A program made the translations under genes and the position numbers. Positions 27,687 through 38,250 of a DNA stretch of 64,000 nucleotides are shown here, piece after piece. Below the pieces are notes generated by a model. The model ran no database searches. It saw only the letters and a list, made by a program, of their open reading frames with translations, and had not been told where the DNA came from. The DNA lies in contig CP114498.1 of assembly GCA_027186245.1 (NCBI GenBank), positions 627,501-691,500 of the forward strand, written 5' to 3'. The DNA is from Coriaria nepalensis (Eukaryota > Streptophyta > Magnoliopsida > Cucurbitales > Coriariaceae). Position 1 is the first letter of the stretch. Every line of letters begins with the position of its first letter.

Positions 27687-28124
27687 CTTAACCAAAAAAG
27701 ATTTGCTAAAATATGTAGGCCTTTTATTTTTGAGTTGCGTGATGTAAATAGTTATTAGGTAGGTATGATTTCATTTTCATAGCAATAGGTAAACATCTTA
27801 GGACCATGTTCTAATTATATTGTATTTGTATGCTTCTAGAGTATCAAGGGTTAATAGAAGTAGTTAATAATTCGTCCCTTCTAGTTCTAGATACCATGCG
27901 TGGTTGTTTGGCCTGTGTTCTTATGGTCATTTTTGCCTACTTTTTAAACGTGTTCTCTCTTTCTGAACAAAGATTATGAAATTTTTGGTTAGTATTACCG
28001 ATCTTGATGTATGTATAGCTAGTAGAATGGGAACGGAAATGTTTTGTTTTATAGGATGAAACAATGGATTGGTGGACCCCTCATTGATAGCTTTAGACAA
28101 ATTACTGAAACTATTTCCAAGGGA

Positions 28125-28315
28125 AACCATATCATATAATAATATCTAAAAGTTGAACCTAAATCACGATTGAATGTTATTTCTACATGCTACATGCTAC
28201 ATGCTACATGCTACATGCTACATGCTACATGCTACATGCTACATGCTACATGCTACATGCTACATGCTACATGCTACATGCTACATGCTTATTGAACCAT
28301 ATCATATAATAATAT
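28125..28315. repeat. 21-bp direct repeat flanking the heptamer array
   Basis: AACCATATCATATAATAATAT occurs at 28125-28145 and again at 28295-28315, bracketing the heptamer array. The right copy is followed by TTCTACATGCTAC, the same junction that begins the array on the left. This indicates a segmental duplication that carried array units. Confidence 0.92.
28184..28288. repeat. Perfect heptamer array, 15 copies of TACATGC
   Basis: TACATGC is repeated exactly 15 times without a mismatch (105 bp). Because 7 is not a multiple of 3, all three plus-strand frames read the same seven-residue repeat, which creates a spurious long open frame through the region. A partial further copy (TACATGCTAC) lies at 28319-28328. 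Confidence 0.97.
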
Positions 28316-30758
28316 TTCTACATGCTACTGAGTCAGATTTTTTTTCCATTTTTTTCCAAAATTACTCTTACACTGATTCCATGTTTACTTACTATTCCGC
28401 AATCACTTCTAGAGTAACTCTTCAAAAGTTGCTTTTAGAGTATTTGATACTTTCTCCTTCAACCCTTGCCCACAATGGAGATGATGGTGATGTTCCCATT
28501 TCAGAATCTTTCTTCAGGACTTTCTTCTTTTTGGGTTTTTTTTTCAGAGATGGCGAATGAATTAGAAGACGACTAGTCTCTCCACCATGTACAGATGGAT
28601 TTCAAGGTTTTCCATTAAGATACATGCAAATGAATGTGGGCATATTAGAACCTGATATTTATGAACCGACAACAAATTTCCGACCAACACACACTTTTTT
28701 TTGTCCTGATTTCTTCTTTGTCATGATAGGTTGCCCAATTTTTTGTTTCGTTTCGTAGAACGTGGCATTGCTATTGAAATATCTAAGTTGGTATGCAGCA
28801 AACAAAGATTAGTAACAAATCTGGGGTGTTAGTTACATGTTAAGTTGCCCTCTTTGTATGGTTATCTAAATTATATTATCAAGAAGATGAAGCTATAAGA
28901 GGAAGAAAATCCTACAATGCTTTGCTTGCCTTTTGCCTTATAATTTTTGTCTTGGGTTTGTCTTGTTAAAGGGCCTATAAGATCTTCTTCAATAATTTCT
29001 ATAATAAAGGGCCTCTTATTTTTACCTATTTTGAGCTTTCATTTTCAACCCAAAAAAGAGAGCCAGCGTTAGTCAGTGGCAGACAGATTCAATCCGAGGA
29101 AAAACATGATGAACATATGACTTAATTCAGCGGTTCAGAATCTTTCAGATGTTTGTACTGATAAACAGTTTATATGATATGGACCCATCCTTATCAGTAT
29201 CACCTTCCTCGTGAAAATAGGTTCCACTTATATAAGTCATATGCCAATACCATTAGATGAGATCTCCACTTATATCGCACGCTGTGTAAGACTCAATCTT
29301 TATGTCTTTATAGAGTCACATTCGGACAGTAGTACAGTGTTCGTAGACCTGTTCTAAGTAACAACATAGGATCACACAATATGGATCACAAAAAAAAGAA
29401 GAAGAAAAAAAGGATAATTTCTCAAACATTTGTCCAAAAACCAAGTGGTGGGCAAACTAAAAGATCCGTAATCTAATGAAGGAAGGAGATCTTCACGTAA
29501 CAGAATGCTGATATTGTGATGTTTGTTTATGACCATCTCTCACTGTAGATTCTTTATTTATAAGTGTGTTTTTTCACTTTGCATTCTCATTTGAGGGTTG
29601 TTGATTACTGCTCTTTTATAACTAGTTTGAGATTTTTATTTAAGAGTTAAGATCATTTGAAACTGTCACACAGATTTCCTTTACCATAAATGACAAAAGA
29701 GTGTTACAGTTTTCTTCGTTTTCCGGCAACTATCAGACAATCCGTTTCCCGGTCTAACTTTCCATTTGTTCGAGTTGATACACGTTCTTCACCATCTCCA
29801 GAAACGCCTCGTTCCATCCCGGAAAAAGTTACTTTCTCCATCACTAAGTTTAAGAGGTTTGTATTTCAATAGTTGAATCATTTCACATTGTAGCTAGAAT
29901 TCCATGTGCAAAGGCATTCATTAGTTGGATCGTTTCTCCTTTGTTATTCCCTCGTTTGTAAATGTACAACGGTCAACAAAATCAGTTTTCATGATAAGAT
30001 GTCGTATGATGAAATTTATGGATGCAATATTGCACTATCAAATATCAATATACAGGATGAAATTGAAGAGAGACTATCAACATATCAGATATATAAGTCG
30101 AAATCGCCGTAAGGAACGGGGAAAAGATGGGAACAATATGAGAGGAATGATCATGTCATTTTCGCTTGGGAGCACTATGACCAGTTTGTGGCACAGATTC
30201 CATTTTCTTAGCTGACTTGCACTTAAGATCCATCAATATTTTCTGTCACTTCCCTGAGAAAATTTTGTCCAAGAGAAAGAAAGAATAAGGGAAAAAATGA
30301 TCAGTAAATTAATGACTTGTTTCCTTCATCAATTTCTACTACTTTTCCTTCCCTGACTTCTATTTATATAGTTATCTCTCACTTCACTCTTATCATCTTG
30401 TCCTAAAAAGTTAGTCCTTTACTCATCCTCTTCCTATCATTTCCAGTGTCTTTTGGTAAGGATTAAGTTTTGTTTACAATGTAGCACGAGGTATAAGAGT
30501 TGTTCTACACATTTTATGATGTTTCTCCTATTCCTAGGCAAAGAACTTGTTGGATTAAGTACGTATATCATATAGCTGTCCGAAAATAATAACCGGCCTA
30601 ATTCTCCAGGTGTTCATGCTTGCAACATGTTGATGAATATTAATGCATGCTTTTAAAATATAAGATGAACTTCTACATATGATTCCATTCATCATATATG
30701 TTATTATGACTTTTCTCATCACAGTCATTCTAATACCTGCAGAAGAAGCTAGTCTTTA

Positions 30759-33116
30759 ATGGCTACCGCAACAGTCGGATATTCGCTCGATTTCAGCCAC
30801 CATGAAATTGAAGCTGCCTTAAAGGTTATAACTCAGTTATAAATGCCACTGTTTAAACTACACGAGTTCTTGTTAATTTCAACACTTTTATACTTATAGA
30901 GAATGCTCAATGATATGTCCTTTTTCTTTTCAATTCCATCGGTAATCAGTTGAGAAATGGAAGTAGTAGCAAAGCAGAAGCTGAGAACCGGATCAGCTTC
31001 AATGAAAAAGAACTCAGGGAACTTGCTCTTAAAGAGAAGGAAGAGCCTGAGGAGGAGAAGTCGACTATCGAACAGGAAGAAACTATTCCGGAACCGAAAG
31101 ACCTTATTCAAAAGAAGACTGGAGGATGGACTTTAGGAATCCTCTTGCTAGGTACTACTACTATATGATATATATATGTGCATATATATAAACAAACCAC
31201 AAGTATTATATACTTATATAACACTTGATTTAATAATAACTTGGATTAATATTAACTGGTGTGTTCATGTAGCGAACCAAGCACTAGCAACACTAGCTTT
31301 CTTTGGAGTTGGAGTGAATCTGGTCTTGTTCTTAACAAGAGTGCTTGATCAAGACAATGCTAATGCTGCAAATAGTGTCAGCAAGTGGACTGGAACTGTT
31401 TACTTGTTCTCACTGGTTGGAGCTTTCCTAAGTGATTCTTACTGGGGACGTTTCATAACTTGTGCGGTCTTTCAAGTCATTTTCATGCTGGTAATTGCTT
31501 GTCTTAAAGAGTTTTTAAACTGTCGATCAGTTCTCTTGCAAACAAATTAATCAAACCAAGTACTATAATACTTTTGTTGTGTGTTTTTTGATGATCAGGG
31601 TTTAGTGCTCTTATCTGTTGCATCTTGGTTTTTCTTACTAAAACCAGCAGGCTGTGGCGATGGAGTGACAAATTGTGTGCCCATGTCGCAGACCGGCGTC
31701 ACCATGTTTTACTTCTCGATATACCTCATCGCCTTTGGATATGGAGGTCATCAACCCACATTAGCCACATTAGGGGCAGACCAATTTGATGAATCAAACC
31801 CAAAGGAGAAAGGCTCACAAGCAGCTTTCTTCTGCTACTTCTACTTTGCACTCAATGTTGGATCCATTTTCTCAAATACCGTTTTGGTGTATTTTGAGGA
31901 TACGGGCAAATGGGTTTTAGGCTTTTTGGTATCATTAGGTTCTGCTGTTTTGGCTTTAGTAATCTTCTTTATAGGAACACCAAGGTATAGGTATGTAAAA
32001 GCTTGTGGGAATCCCTTGCCACGTGTCGCTCAGGTGTTCGTCGCTGCTACTAAGAAGTGGAAAGTTAAACTGCCGGAAAATGATGACGATCTTTATGAGG
32101 TGGATGGACCGGAATCCGCCATCAAAGGAAGTCGGAAGATTCTTCATAGCAATGATTTAGAGTAAGTACTACATAATAATCAATATAGTCATCTTTTTGC
32201 AAAACTCATTCTATCTTAATCTAATAAGTTTCTAACTACTTTGTTTCCTTGAAATTGATCCAGGTTCTTAGACAAGGCGGCAGCGATCACGGAGAAAGAT
32301 ATGAAAAGCGAGCAAAAGAATCCATGGAGGCTTTGCACTATAACACAAGTTGAAGAAGCCAAATGTGTGATAAGAATGATGCCCATTTGGCTATGCACAA
32401 TAATCTACTCAGTCATCTTCACCCAAATGGCTTCTCTATTTGTAGAACAAGGAGATGTAATGAACGCCCAAGTAGGAAACTTCCACCTTCCGGCCGCAAG
32501 CATGTCTATTTTCGACATATGCACGGTCCTAATCTTCACCGGAATTTACCGGCAATTCCTCATTCCAGTTGCTAGTAAACTTAGTAATAATCCTAAGGGT
32601 TTAACTGAGCTTCAAAGGATGGGAATTGGGCTTATTATAGGCATTCTAGCTATGGTTTCAGCAGGCGCAACAGAAATTATGAGGCTAAGATATGTAACAG
32701 AAGGAACGAAAAGAAGCTCCCTGAGTATATTTTGGCAAATCCCACAATATGTTCTGGTGGGTGCTTCTGAAGTTCTTATGTATGTAGGCCAATTGGAGTT
32801 CTTTAACGGGCAAGCACCCGACGGGATCAAAAGCTTTGGAAGTTCGCTTTGTATGGCTTCGATTTCTCTAGGGAACTATGTCAGTAGCTTGCTGGTTTTC
32901 ATGGTAATGGGGATCACAGCGAGGGGAGAGAGCCCGGGTTGGATTCCTAATGATTTGAATTCTGGCCATTTGGAAAGGTTCTACTTCTTGATTGCTGCAC
33001 TTGCTGTTCTTGACTTTGCGATTTACTTGTTTTGTGCTAAGTGGTACAAGTGCATCAATGTAGACAATAATGCCGACCCGCAGCCACAACAACAAGGAGG
33101 CGGCGGCCATGCCTAG
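30759..33116 (+). CDS. NPF (NRT1/PTR) transporter, NPF7-like, with unusual N-terminus
   Basis: Five exons: 30759-30824, 30950-31151, 31273-31490, 31599-32161, 32264-33116. They sum to 1902 nt, 633 residues. From about residue 85 it is a plasma-membrane MFS transporter closest to the NPF7 group (NRT1.5/NRT1.8 type). It has NQALATLAFFGVGVNLVLF, NSVSKWTGTVYLFSLVGAFLSDSYWGR, FYFALNVGS, WRLCTITQVEEAKC, FTQMASLFVEQG, FWQIPQYVLVGASEV and FFNGQAPDGIKSFG. The ExxER proton-coupling motif of TM1 is absent, replaced by LLLANQ, as in NPF7.3. The first 80 residues are Glu/Lys-rich and do not match the family's DGTVDxxGRPA lead-in. Exon 2 has no in-frame ATG and is closed upstream, so a splice from an earlier exon is required; 30759-30824 fits in phase. 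Relatives move nitrate or potassium for xylem loading or unloading. Confidence 0.9.
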
Positions 33117-34175
33117 GAAGTAGTGTTCAATAGATTATCATACATGTTTTAAGAGTTTGACAGGTAGAATAATCAAAATGATTTGGATAGTTGGTTTAGA
33201 TGATTGATTAACTTGAATCACTAACTATGTAGTACTTAATTGCTCAGCAAATTTGTAAAAGTCATGTGATTTTGCTTTGATTAAGTAGTAGGACTTGCGT
33301 GATAAAAGGTTTTGTTTATGGTTCAGTTTCTGTGAAGTTTTTGTAGTAATTTGATATAATAGAAGCTTACTTTTAAAATACTATTTCTAAGGAAAATTAT
33401 AATTATGATAAACACGATCCATATATGAATTTTATATTAACATATTATATATCATTTTAATATTACCGTTGAAATGAATCTGGCACAATCTAACCAACCA
33501 ATTTTCAAAACTTTTACCGTTCAAAACAAAGCATCGGCTAGTACTTCAGGTTGAATTTTTTCATTTTCATGTAGTTTTTGGTGTTTCTTCAGAGCTGTAA
33601 GTGGGCTAGACTGCCCCAACCAATCTTCTGTTTCAACTTTAACATCTATACAGAGTTTATAAGTGGGCTAGACTGGCACAGACCATTCTGAGCCATTCGC
33701 ACAAGAATTATAAGCCCAAGAAAGGCTTAACCATTCTAAAGCCCAAAACAAAAAGTCCAATAAAGTGAGCAAATGTCGGTTGCAACTTGCACGGACCAGA
33801 TCTACTACACTCGTCTAATCAGCTCGTGACTCATCCTTACAAAGAAGGAAAGTTGTCTCACGCTGTCCGCACGTGACTTGCAACGTAATCACTACTTTTT
33901 TTGGTTTTTCCAATTCCGCCCCTCTTCTTATAAATCTCTCTCTCTAAAAAACGCCCCCGCTTTCTCTCTCTCCTTCGTCTTTTTCCCCTTCGAAAGAGAA
34001 GCCCTTTCATTACAGCCTAGAGATAGGGTTTCTAATTTTTTCCCGCTGCTCCCATCAATTACATTTCTTTTCCCCCCCTTATCAGTTTCTGCTTCTTCTT
34101 CTACTTGTTTAAAGTTTGAATCTTCTTTTGTATATCTTTTTTGTCTTTGGATCTTTTTTTTTTTTTTCGGAAACA
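33117..34175. other. Intergenic region; CCCH gene promoter and leader
   Basis: About 1.06 kb. The first part is the transporter 3' untranslated region. A 16-bp direct repeat, TAAGTGGGCTAGACTG, lies at 33598-33613 and 33660-33675. From about 33900 the sequence becomes CT-rich, as in a 5' leader, with TAGGGTTT at 34024-34031. The open frame 33878-34216 is this leader read through, not a gene. Confidence 0.6.
34024..34031 (+). promoter_or_regulatory. Telo-box motif in CCCH/KH gene leader
   Basis: TAGGGTTT lies 145 bp before the start codon inside the CT-rich leader. It is the same octamer as in the NSE4 and callose synthase leaders. Confidence 0.45.
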
Positions 34176-36315
34176 ATGGAGTTTGGCGGGGGTATGCGCA
34201 AGAGGGGGAGACCTGAAGGTGCTCTGAATGGTAATGGTGGATTTAAGAAGTCCAAGCCCGGTTCGTCTTTTTCTTCCCCCTTAGCTTCTTATATGTGTTG
34301 TTTCTTTCTCATATAAGTTTTGCGCTTTCTTCTTTGTGAGAAGAAATTTTGGATCTTATTTTTCATGTTTTGGTTTTATGCAGTATAATTTCTTTTTTTT
34401 TTCTTAGAGTTTTTAATGCTACTGTTATCCCTTTTTTTTTAAGTGTAATGACCCCTGTTCTAGCCTGTTATTCTTCTGTTTTCTTAAGTTTGTAATCGGT
34501 CCTTTTTCACGCAATGAAGCTAGGGCTACTTTTCTTGAAAAGATTATCGAGCAAGTCTTATCATTTAGACCTTTTGTAAAGCTGTTCAAAATTATCATAA
34601 AAACAGCATCTAGTCAATATTGGTAATATATGGAAGCATTATATTAGATGTTATAAGGTTTTGGAAATTAATAACTCACCTGAAAGATGAACTGAGAGAA
34701 GTTAATTAATTTCTGCAACAGAAATGGACTCCTTTTCAACTGGTTTAGGAAGCAAATCGAAGCCTTGCACAAAGTTTTTCAGGTTCTAATCTTAACTTAT
34801 CTAAAATGAATATAGTCCAAATGCAATTCTGTCTATTGTAGTTTCTATAAATGTTAAAGAAATTGTATAATCTTTTCCCAAGCAAAATTTGAATGTGGTG
34901 ATGACTAATGACTTTGGTTAGTTAAAGTTGTGTACAGGTTTACTTCTAAATCACTATAACAAAGACAATGAACCGAAACGGTTGATTCACAAGACAACTA
35001 ATCACTTGCTGGGAATTATGTAAATCCAAAGGACAGTTGTGCTGGATGCAAAATTTATCCCCCTTCATATAACTGATTTACTGCAAAACTACCACATAAA
35101 CATACAAATCATCAATCTTCTTTAGTCTGTAAGTTGTTGAGGTATTTTGATCACTTGCTTCTAATGGGAATATGATATCGTCAAATATTGTCCAAGTCGT
35201 GATAGACCTTGTAGTTTCACTGTTTGTTGATCGGGTTGGCTTTTTTGTTTCCTTGTGTTAATGCTTCTAGTGCTTGCTAAAGTTACAGGTATTGGAGTTT
35301 GTCTTAGAGATACTTTATATCTGATATGGAATTTAGATGTTTGGATGTAACAACCAGTTGGAGTTTAGATTCCTTATTATCTTAACATCTTACCCTAAGC
35401 CTAGCCCATTCGTACTATGTAAGCACTATTGGAGATGCTTTTATCACACTCTCCTTTAGAACATTCTATCTAGCATCTTATCAAATTTTAGTTGTAACTT
35501 TCATAGTATTATCTCTAACAATTTCTATGTTATTTTAATGCAGCACTTCTGGATGCCCATTTGGTGATGGCTGCCATTTCTTGCATTATGTTCCCGGTGG
35601 ATTCAAAGCCGTGTCTCAGATACTGAATCTTGGTCCCACTCCTCTTCCGCCTTCTGCTAGAAACACGCCAGTCCCACCACCCTTTCCAGACAGTTCCTCT
35701 CCTCCGGCTGTCAAGAACCGGCTGTGCAATAGGTACAACACAGCAGAAGGATGCAAGTATGGTGACAAGTGTCATTTTGCCCATGGTGAATGGGAGCTTG
35801 GAAAACCAACGTCCTTTCCATCCTATGAAGATCCTCGGGCAGTCGGTCCAGTTCCAGGCAGGATGGGCAGCAGCTGGGCGGACATGCCCCCGTCGAGCCA
35901 CGGGATTGCTGCCAGTTTCGGGGCTTCTGCTACAGCCAAGATCAGCGTTGATGCCTCTCTTGCAGGTGCTATAATTGGGAAAAATGGTGTTAACTCGAAG
36001 AAAATTTGCCGTATGACGGGGGCTAAGCTTTCGATAAGAGACCACGAATCAGATCTTAATTTAAGGAACATTGAGCTTGAGGGCAGTTTTGATCAAATAA
36101 AGCAAGCGAGTTCAATGGTTAGGGAGTTAATCGTAAATGTCTCTGCCCCTGGTCCGCACATGAAACATTCAGGGCCTGGATCTTATGGTCCAGGAAGCGG
36201 AACTTTCAAGACCAAGATGTGTGAGAATTTTGCTAAAGGTACATGCACTTTCGGGGATAAGTGTCATTTTGCTCATGGACCCGATGAGTTACGCCGGTCC
36301 GGGTCCAGTATATGA
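34176..36315 (+). CDS. RNA-binding protein with three CCCH zinc fingers and one KH domain
   Basis: Three exons: 34176-34260, 34722-34782, 35544-36315. They sum to 918 nt, 305 residues. CCCH finger 1 (C-x8-C-x5-C-x3-H) is assembled across the exon 2/3 junction (CTKFFS|TSGCPFGDGCHFLH). Finger 2 is CNRYNTAEGCKYGDKCHFAH (C-x8-C-x5-C-x3-H). A KH domain follows with its GxxG loop as IIGKNGVNSKKI. Finger 3 is C-x7-C-x5-C-x3-H, CENFAKGTCTFGDKCHFAH, near the C-terminus. The N-terminus is basic (MRKRGRPEG). This is the architecture of Arabidopsis At3g12130 and At5g06770 proteins, probably acting on mRNA in nucleus or cytoplasm. FAD2 lies directly downstream, as next to At3g12130. Confidence 0.95.
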
Positions 36316-37095
36316 GTGCAGAACTTGTAATGCCTTCTCTATTATTCACTTTTGTTAGAATCTCTGTTGAAGCAACAAACTATTATTGTCTCTAGGATTT
36401 TTTTAGATGTTCTTGTTTTCGGTTATTCCTTTCTTAGAATGCAAGGATAAAGATATTTAAGATCGCAATATCTTGGATTTTCTTTTTGTAAGCTTTTTCA
36501 GATATTATCTGATTTTCGAATGTGTTTGGTTGGTTCTCAGTCTTTCTTGATGGTTCTTCCTGAGAGACCATCCTATCCTATTAGACGCGGGTTTATATTT
36601 AGAGAGGGTAGCGAGTGAATTTGCTGTGGGTCTCATTTCACCTCTCTATAAACCGATGTTATAAGATCCAAAATCCATGATGTCGAGACTAAATTGTGAA
36701 GTGAAACTTGTCAAGCGGAACGTAAAAACCAATGCAAAAGGGCCTTCACACTCTTTTCTCTTAAAAACTTCTATCGAAGAAACTTGACGAGTGTTTGGTT
36801 TGAGCGATTTCAAAACAATGCCATGCGCCCCTTTTACATACATTCATGCATGGTAGATTGGCAGGATCTACCGAAAAAAATAAAACTCATAACCAAGTCC
36901 AGGAAACAGAAACATGGGAACTGTCCCCAAATGTCCAAATGGTATAATACTTATACCTTTCTTCATCCATGCATCCAACAGTCTTCTGAGACTTGTCCCC
37001 TACCACAATACTCATATCATATCTTCGACTCTTTGCATGCATATTAAGGCTTCTTCTGTTCTTCTATGTCCGTGAACCCAAGTGAAGCGATAACA
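36316..37095. promoter_or_regulatory. Upstream region of first FAD2 copy
   Basis: About 780 bp comprising the CCCH gene 3' side and the promoter/leader of the first FAD2-type gene. A 19-bp segment, TTGACGAGTGTTTGGTTTG at 36784-36802, recurs upstream of the second copy. FAD2 genes often have one intron in the 5' leader; I could not fix such an intron here. Confidence 0.5.
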
Positions 37096-38250
37096 ATGGG
37101 AGCAGGAGGCCGATCCGTCCCGAACAAAACCATACTCAAAAGCAAGAAAGACCCTTTCGAAAGGGTACCACACGCTAAGCCACCGTTCACTCTTGGCCAA
37201 ATCAAACAAGCAATCCCACCTAACTGTTTCCGCCGATCACTCCTCCGATCATTCTCCTACGTCCTCTACGACCTCTCCCTCGCCGCTTTCTTCTACTACA
37301 TCGCCAATTCTTATATCCGAACACTCCCTTATCCTCTTCCATATCTTGCCTGGGTTGCCTACTGGATTTTCCAAGGCTGCACACTTACCGGCGTATGGGT
37401 CATTGCTCACGAATGTGGCCACCATGCCTTTAGCGACTACCAATTAGTCGACGATACAGTTGGCTTAATTCTTCACTCTTCTCTCTTAGTCCCCTACTTC
37501 TCTTGGAAATACAGTCATCGCCGGCACCACTCCAACACCGGATCGCTCGACCGGGATGAGGTTTTTGTCCCAAAGCCGAAATCGAAAGTCCGCTGGTTTT
37601 CCAAGCACTTGAACAACCCGCCGGGCCATGCGCTGACACTTGTTACAACGCTCACTCTGGGCTGGCCTTTGTACTTGATTTTTAACGTCTCGGGCCGGCC
37701 TTACGAGCGATTCGCAAGCCACTATGACCCATATGGCCCGATTTTCTCCCAGCGGGAACGTGTTCAAGTCTACATATCGGATGCCGGTGTTCTGGCCATG
37801 TGTTATGTTCTTTACCGGGTTGCTTTGGCTAAAGGGATAGCTTGGCTTGTATGCATGTATGGAGTGCCGTTGCTGATCGTGAACAGCTTTCTCGTGATGA
37901 TAACTTACTTGCAGCACACGCATCCTTCGCTGCCGCACTACGATGGCTCTGAATGGGAGTGGCTGAGGGGAGCTTTGGCAACTGTGGATAGAGACTATGG
38001 GGTGTTGAATAAGGTGTTTCATAACATCACGGATACTCACGTGCTTCACCATTTGTTCTCAACGATGCCGCATTATCATGCGACGGAGGCGACAGAAGCC
38101 GCGAAGCCGATTTTGGGCGAGTACTATCAGTTTGATGGGACCCCAATTTACAAGGCTATGTGGAGGGAAGCTAAAGAGTGCCTTTATGTTGATCCTGATG
38201 AGGATGCAGGTGCTAACAAAGGGGTTTTCTGGTACCAAAACAAGCTCTGA
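37096..38250 (+). CDS. FAD2: FAD2-type ER oleate (delta-12) desaturase, tandem copy 1
   Basis: Intronless coding region of 384 residues, the usual FAD2 length. The start is taken at 37096 (MGAGGR, the family's standard opening), not at the in-frame ATG 30 bp earlier. FAD2 enzymes convert oleate to linoleate on phosphatidylcholine in the ER, using a di-iron centre. All three histidine boxes are present: HECGHH, HRRHH and HVLHH. Hydrophobic segments lie where expected, and the C-terminus WYQNKL fits the aromatic ER-retrieval signal. The residue before the first box is Ala (AHECGHH), as in true desaturases. The third box carries Leu where typical FAD2 has Ala (HVAHH). It lies downstream of the CCCH/KH gene and upstream of a second copy. 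Confidence 0.95.
   Translation: MGAGGRSVPNKTILKSKKDPFERVPHAKPPFTLGQIKQAIPPNCFRRSLLRSFSYVLYDLSLAAFFYYIANSYIRTLPYPLPYLAWVAYWIFQGCTLTGVWVIAHECGHHAFSDYQLVDDTVGLILHSSLLVPYFSWKYSHRRHHSNTGSLDRDEVFVPKPKSKVRWFSKHLNNPPGHALTLVTTLTLGWPLYLIFNVSGRPYERFASHYDPYGPIFSQRERVQVYISDAGVLAMCYVLYRVALAKGIAWLVCMYGVPLLIVNSFLVMITYLQHTHPSLPHYDGSEWEWLRGALATVDRDYGVLNKVFHNITDTHVLHHLFSTMPHYHATEATEAAKPILGEYYQFDGTPIYKAMWREAKECLYVDPDEDAGANKGVFWYQNKL

Larger units (their letters stand above)
27687..30758. other. Intergenic region with heptamer array, no gene supported
   Basis: About 3 kb. The left part is the NSE4 3' untranslated region. The heptamer array and its flanking repeats lie at 28125-28328. From 28.5 to 30.2 kb there are short open frames (for example 29690-29872 and 29906-30215) whose translations show no family I recognise. 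They could be relics of a lost gene. The segment 30240-30758 is the promoter and leader of the transporter gene, with a TATA-like TATTTATATAG near 30361. Confidence 0.5.

Noticed and set aside
28174..28560. 128-codon frame with repeated heptapeptide
   Set aside because: Produced by the TACATGC array, which is open in all frames; the rest has no domain.
29690..30215. Three short plus-strand frames left of the NPF gene
   Set aside because: No recognisable family and no splice chain joining them in one frame; possibly a gene relic, not supported as a gene.
33878..34216. 112-codon frame at the start of the CCCH gene
   Set aside because: CT-rich leader in a frame different from the CCCH coding frame.
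37066..37095. Upstream ATG giving ten extra residues to FAD2 copy 1
   Set aside because: FAD2 proteins conserve MGAGGR as the start; the extension has no counterpart.
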